This document shows positions 9,939 to 64,000 of a stretch of 64,000 nucleotides of DNA, in pieces. How positions within the stretch are numbered: the first letter of the stretch is position 1; the number at the start of each line of letters is the position of its first letter. Source of the stretch: Hippopus hippopus. Lineage: Eukaryota > Mollusca > Bivalvia > Cardiida > Cardiidae. The stretch lies in contig OX328109.1 of assembly GCA_946811185.2 (NCBI GenBank), positions 1,674,001-1,738,000 of the forward strand, given 5' to 3'. The translations under genes and the position numbers were made by a program. The notes under the pieces were generated by a model. That model was given only the letters and a program-made list of their open reading frames with translations, was not told the DNA's origin and ran no database searches.

Positions 9939-64000
<54,062 letters not shown>

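Overview
The window is animal nuclear DNA, most likely from a bivalve mollusc. GT..AG introns split a synaptic-type gene into small exons. The intervening DNA is packed with palindromic TTAA-flanked MITEs, tRNA-derived SINEs with AATC- or CAAA-type tails, and long modular repeats starting AGCTCCACTGGCC that I know from bivalve genomes. A fibrinogen-related lectin gene, of a type common in molluscs, is also present. The species cannot be named from the sequence alone; a heterodont bivalve is my best guess.

Main gene: a rabphilin-3A-like gene on the + strand, running from before 9939 to beyond the right edge. Ten exons of the long form join without a phase conflict: 9939-10068, 17277-17363, 34571-34751, 35613-35699, 36621-36794, 59396-59533, 60612-60691, 62313-62387, 63225-63334, 63794-63917. 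They encode the end of the first Rab-binding helix, a complete four-pair CxxC zinc finger, the SGAWFF Rab-binding motif, an acidic Ser-rich linker and a complete C2A domain with five candidate Ca2+-binding Asp residues. The start of the protein and C2B lie outside the window. An additional exon at 44216-44316 fits the same splice phase but ends in a stop after 33 residues. It predicts a short isoform with the Rab-binding domain and no C2 domains, like vertebrate Noc2.

Second gene: an intronless secreted fibrinogen-related protein (54159-55286, +, 375 aa) nested in the 22.6-kb rabphilin intron. It has a signal peptide, a PAN/apple-like cysteine module, a Ser/Thr-rich stalk and a fibrinogen domain.

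Layout: 1-9938, upstream intronic or 5' DNA with a tandem duplication (units 1-1480 and 1640-3573) carrying later insertions; 10069-34570, two long introns full of MITEs plus a 1.4-kb minisatellite (22306-23690) and the modular repeat (29162-31482); 34571-36794, three linker-side exons with duplicated decoy 3' splice sites before one of them; 36795-59395, the giant intron with the alternative last exon and nested lectin gene; 59396-64000, the C2A exons with short introns.

Repeat families are named here for cross-reference only. P1-P7 are palindromic or inverted-repeat MITEs, S1-S5 are SINEs, M1 is the long modular repeat and G1 a 0.4-0.6-kb repeat. P1, P2, P5 and P6 all end at TTAA, the piggyBac-type target. 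No autonomous transposase for them is in the window. Boundaries of repeats were read by eye and may be off by several bases, more for diverged copies.
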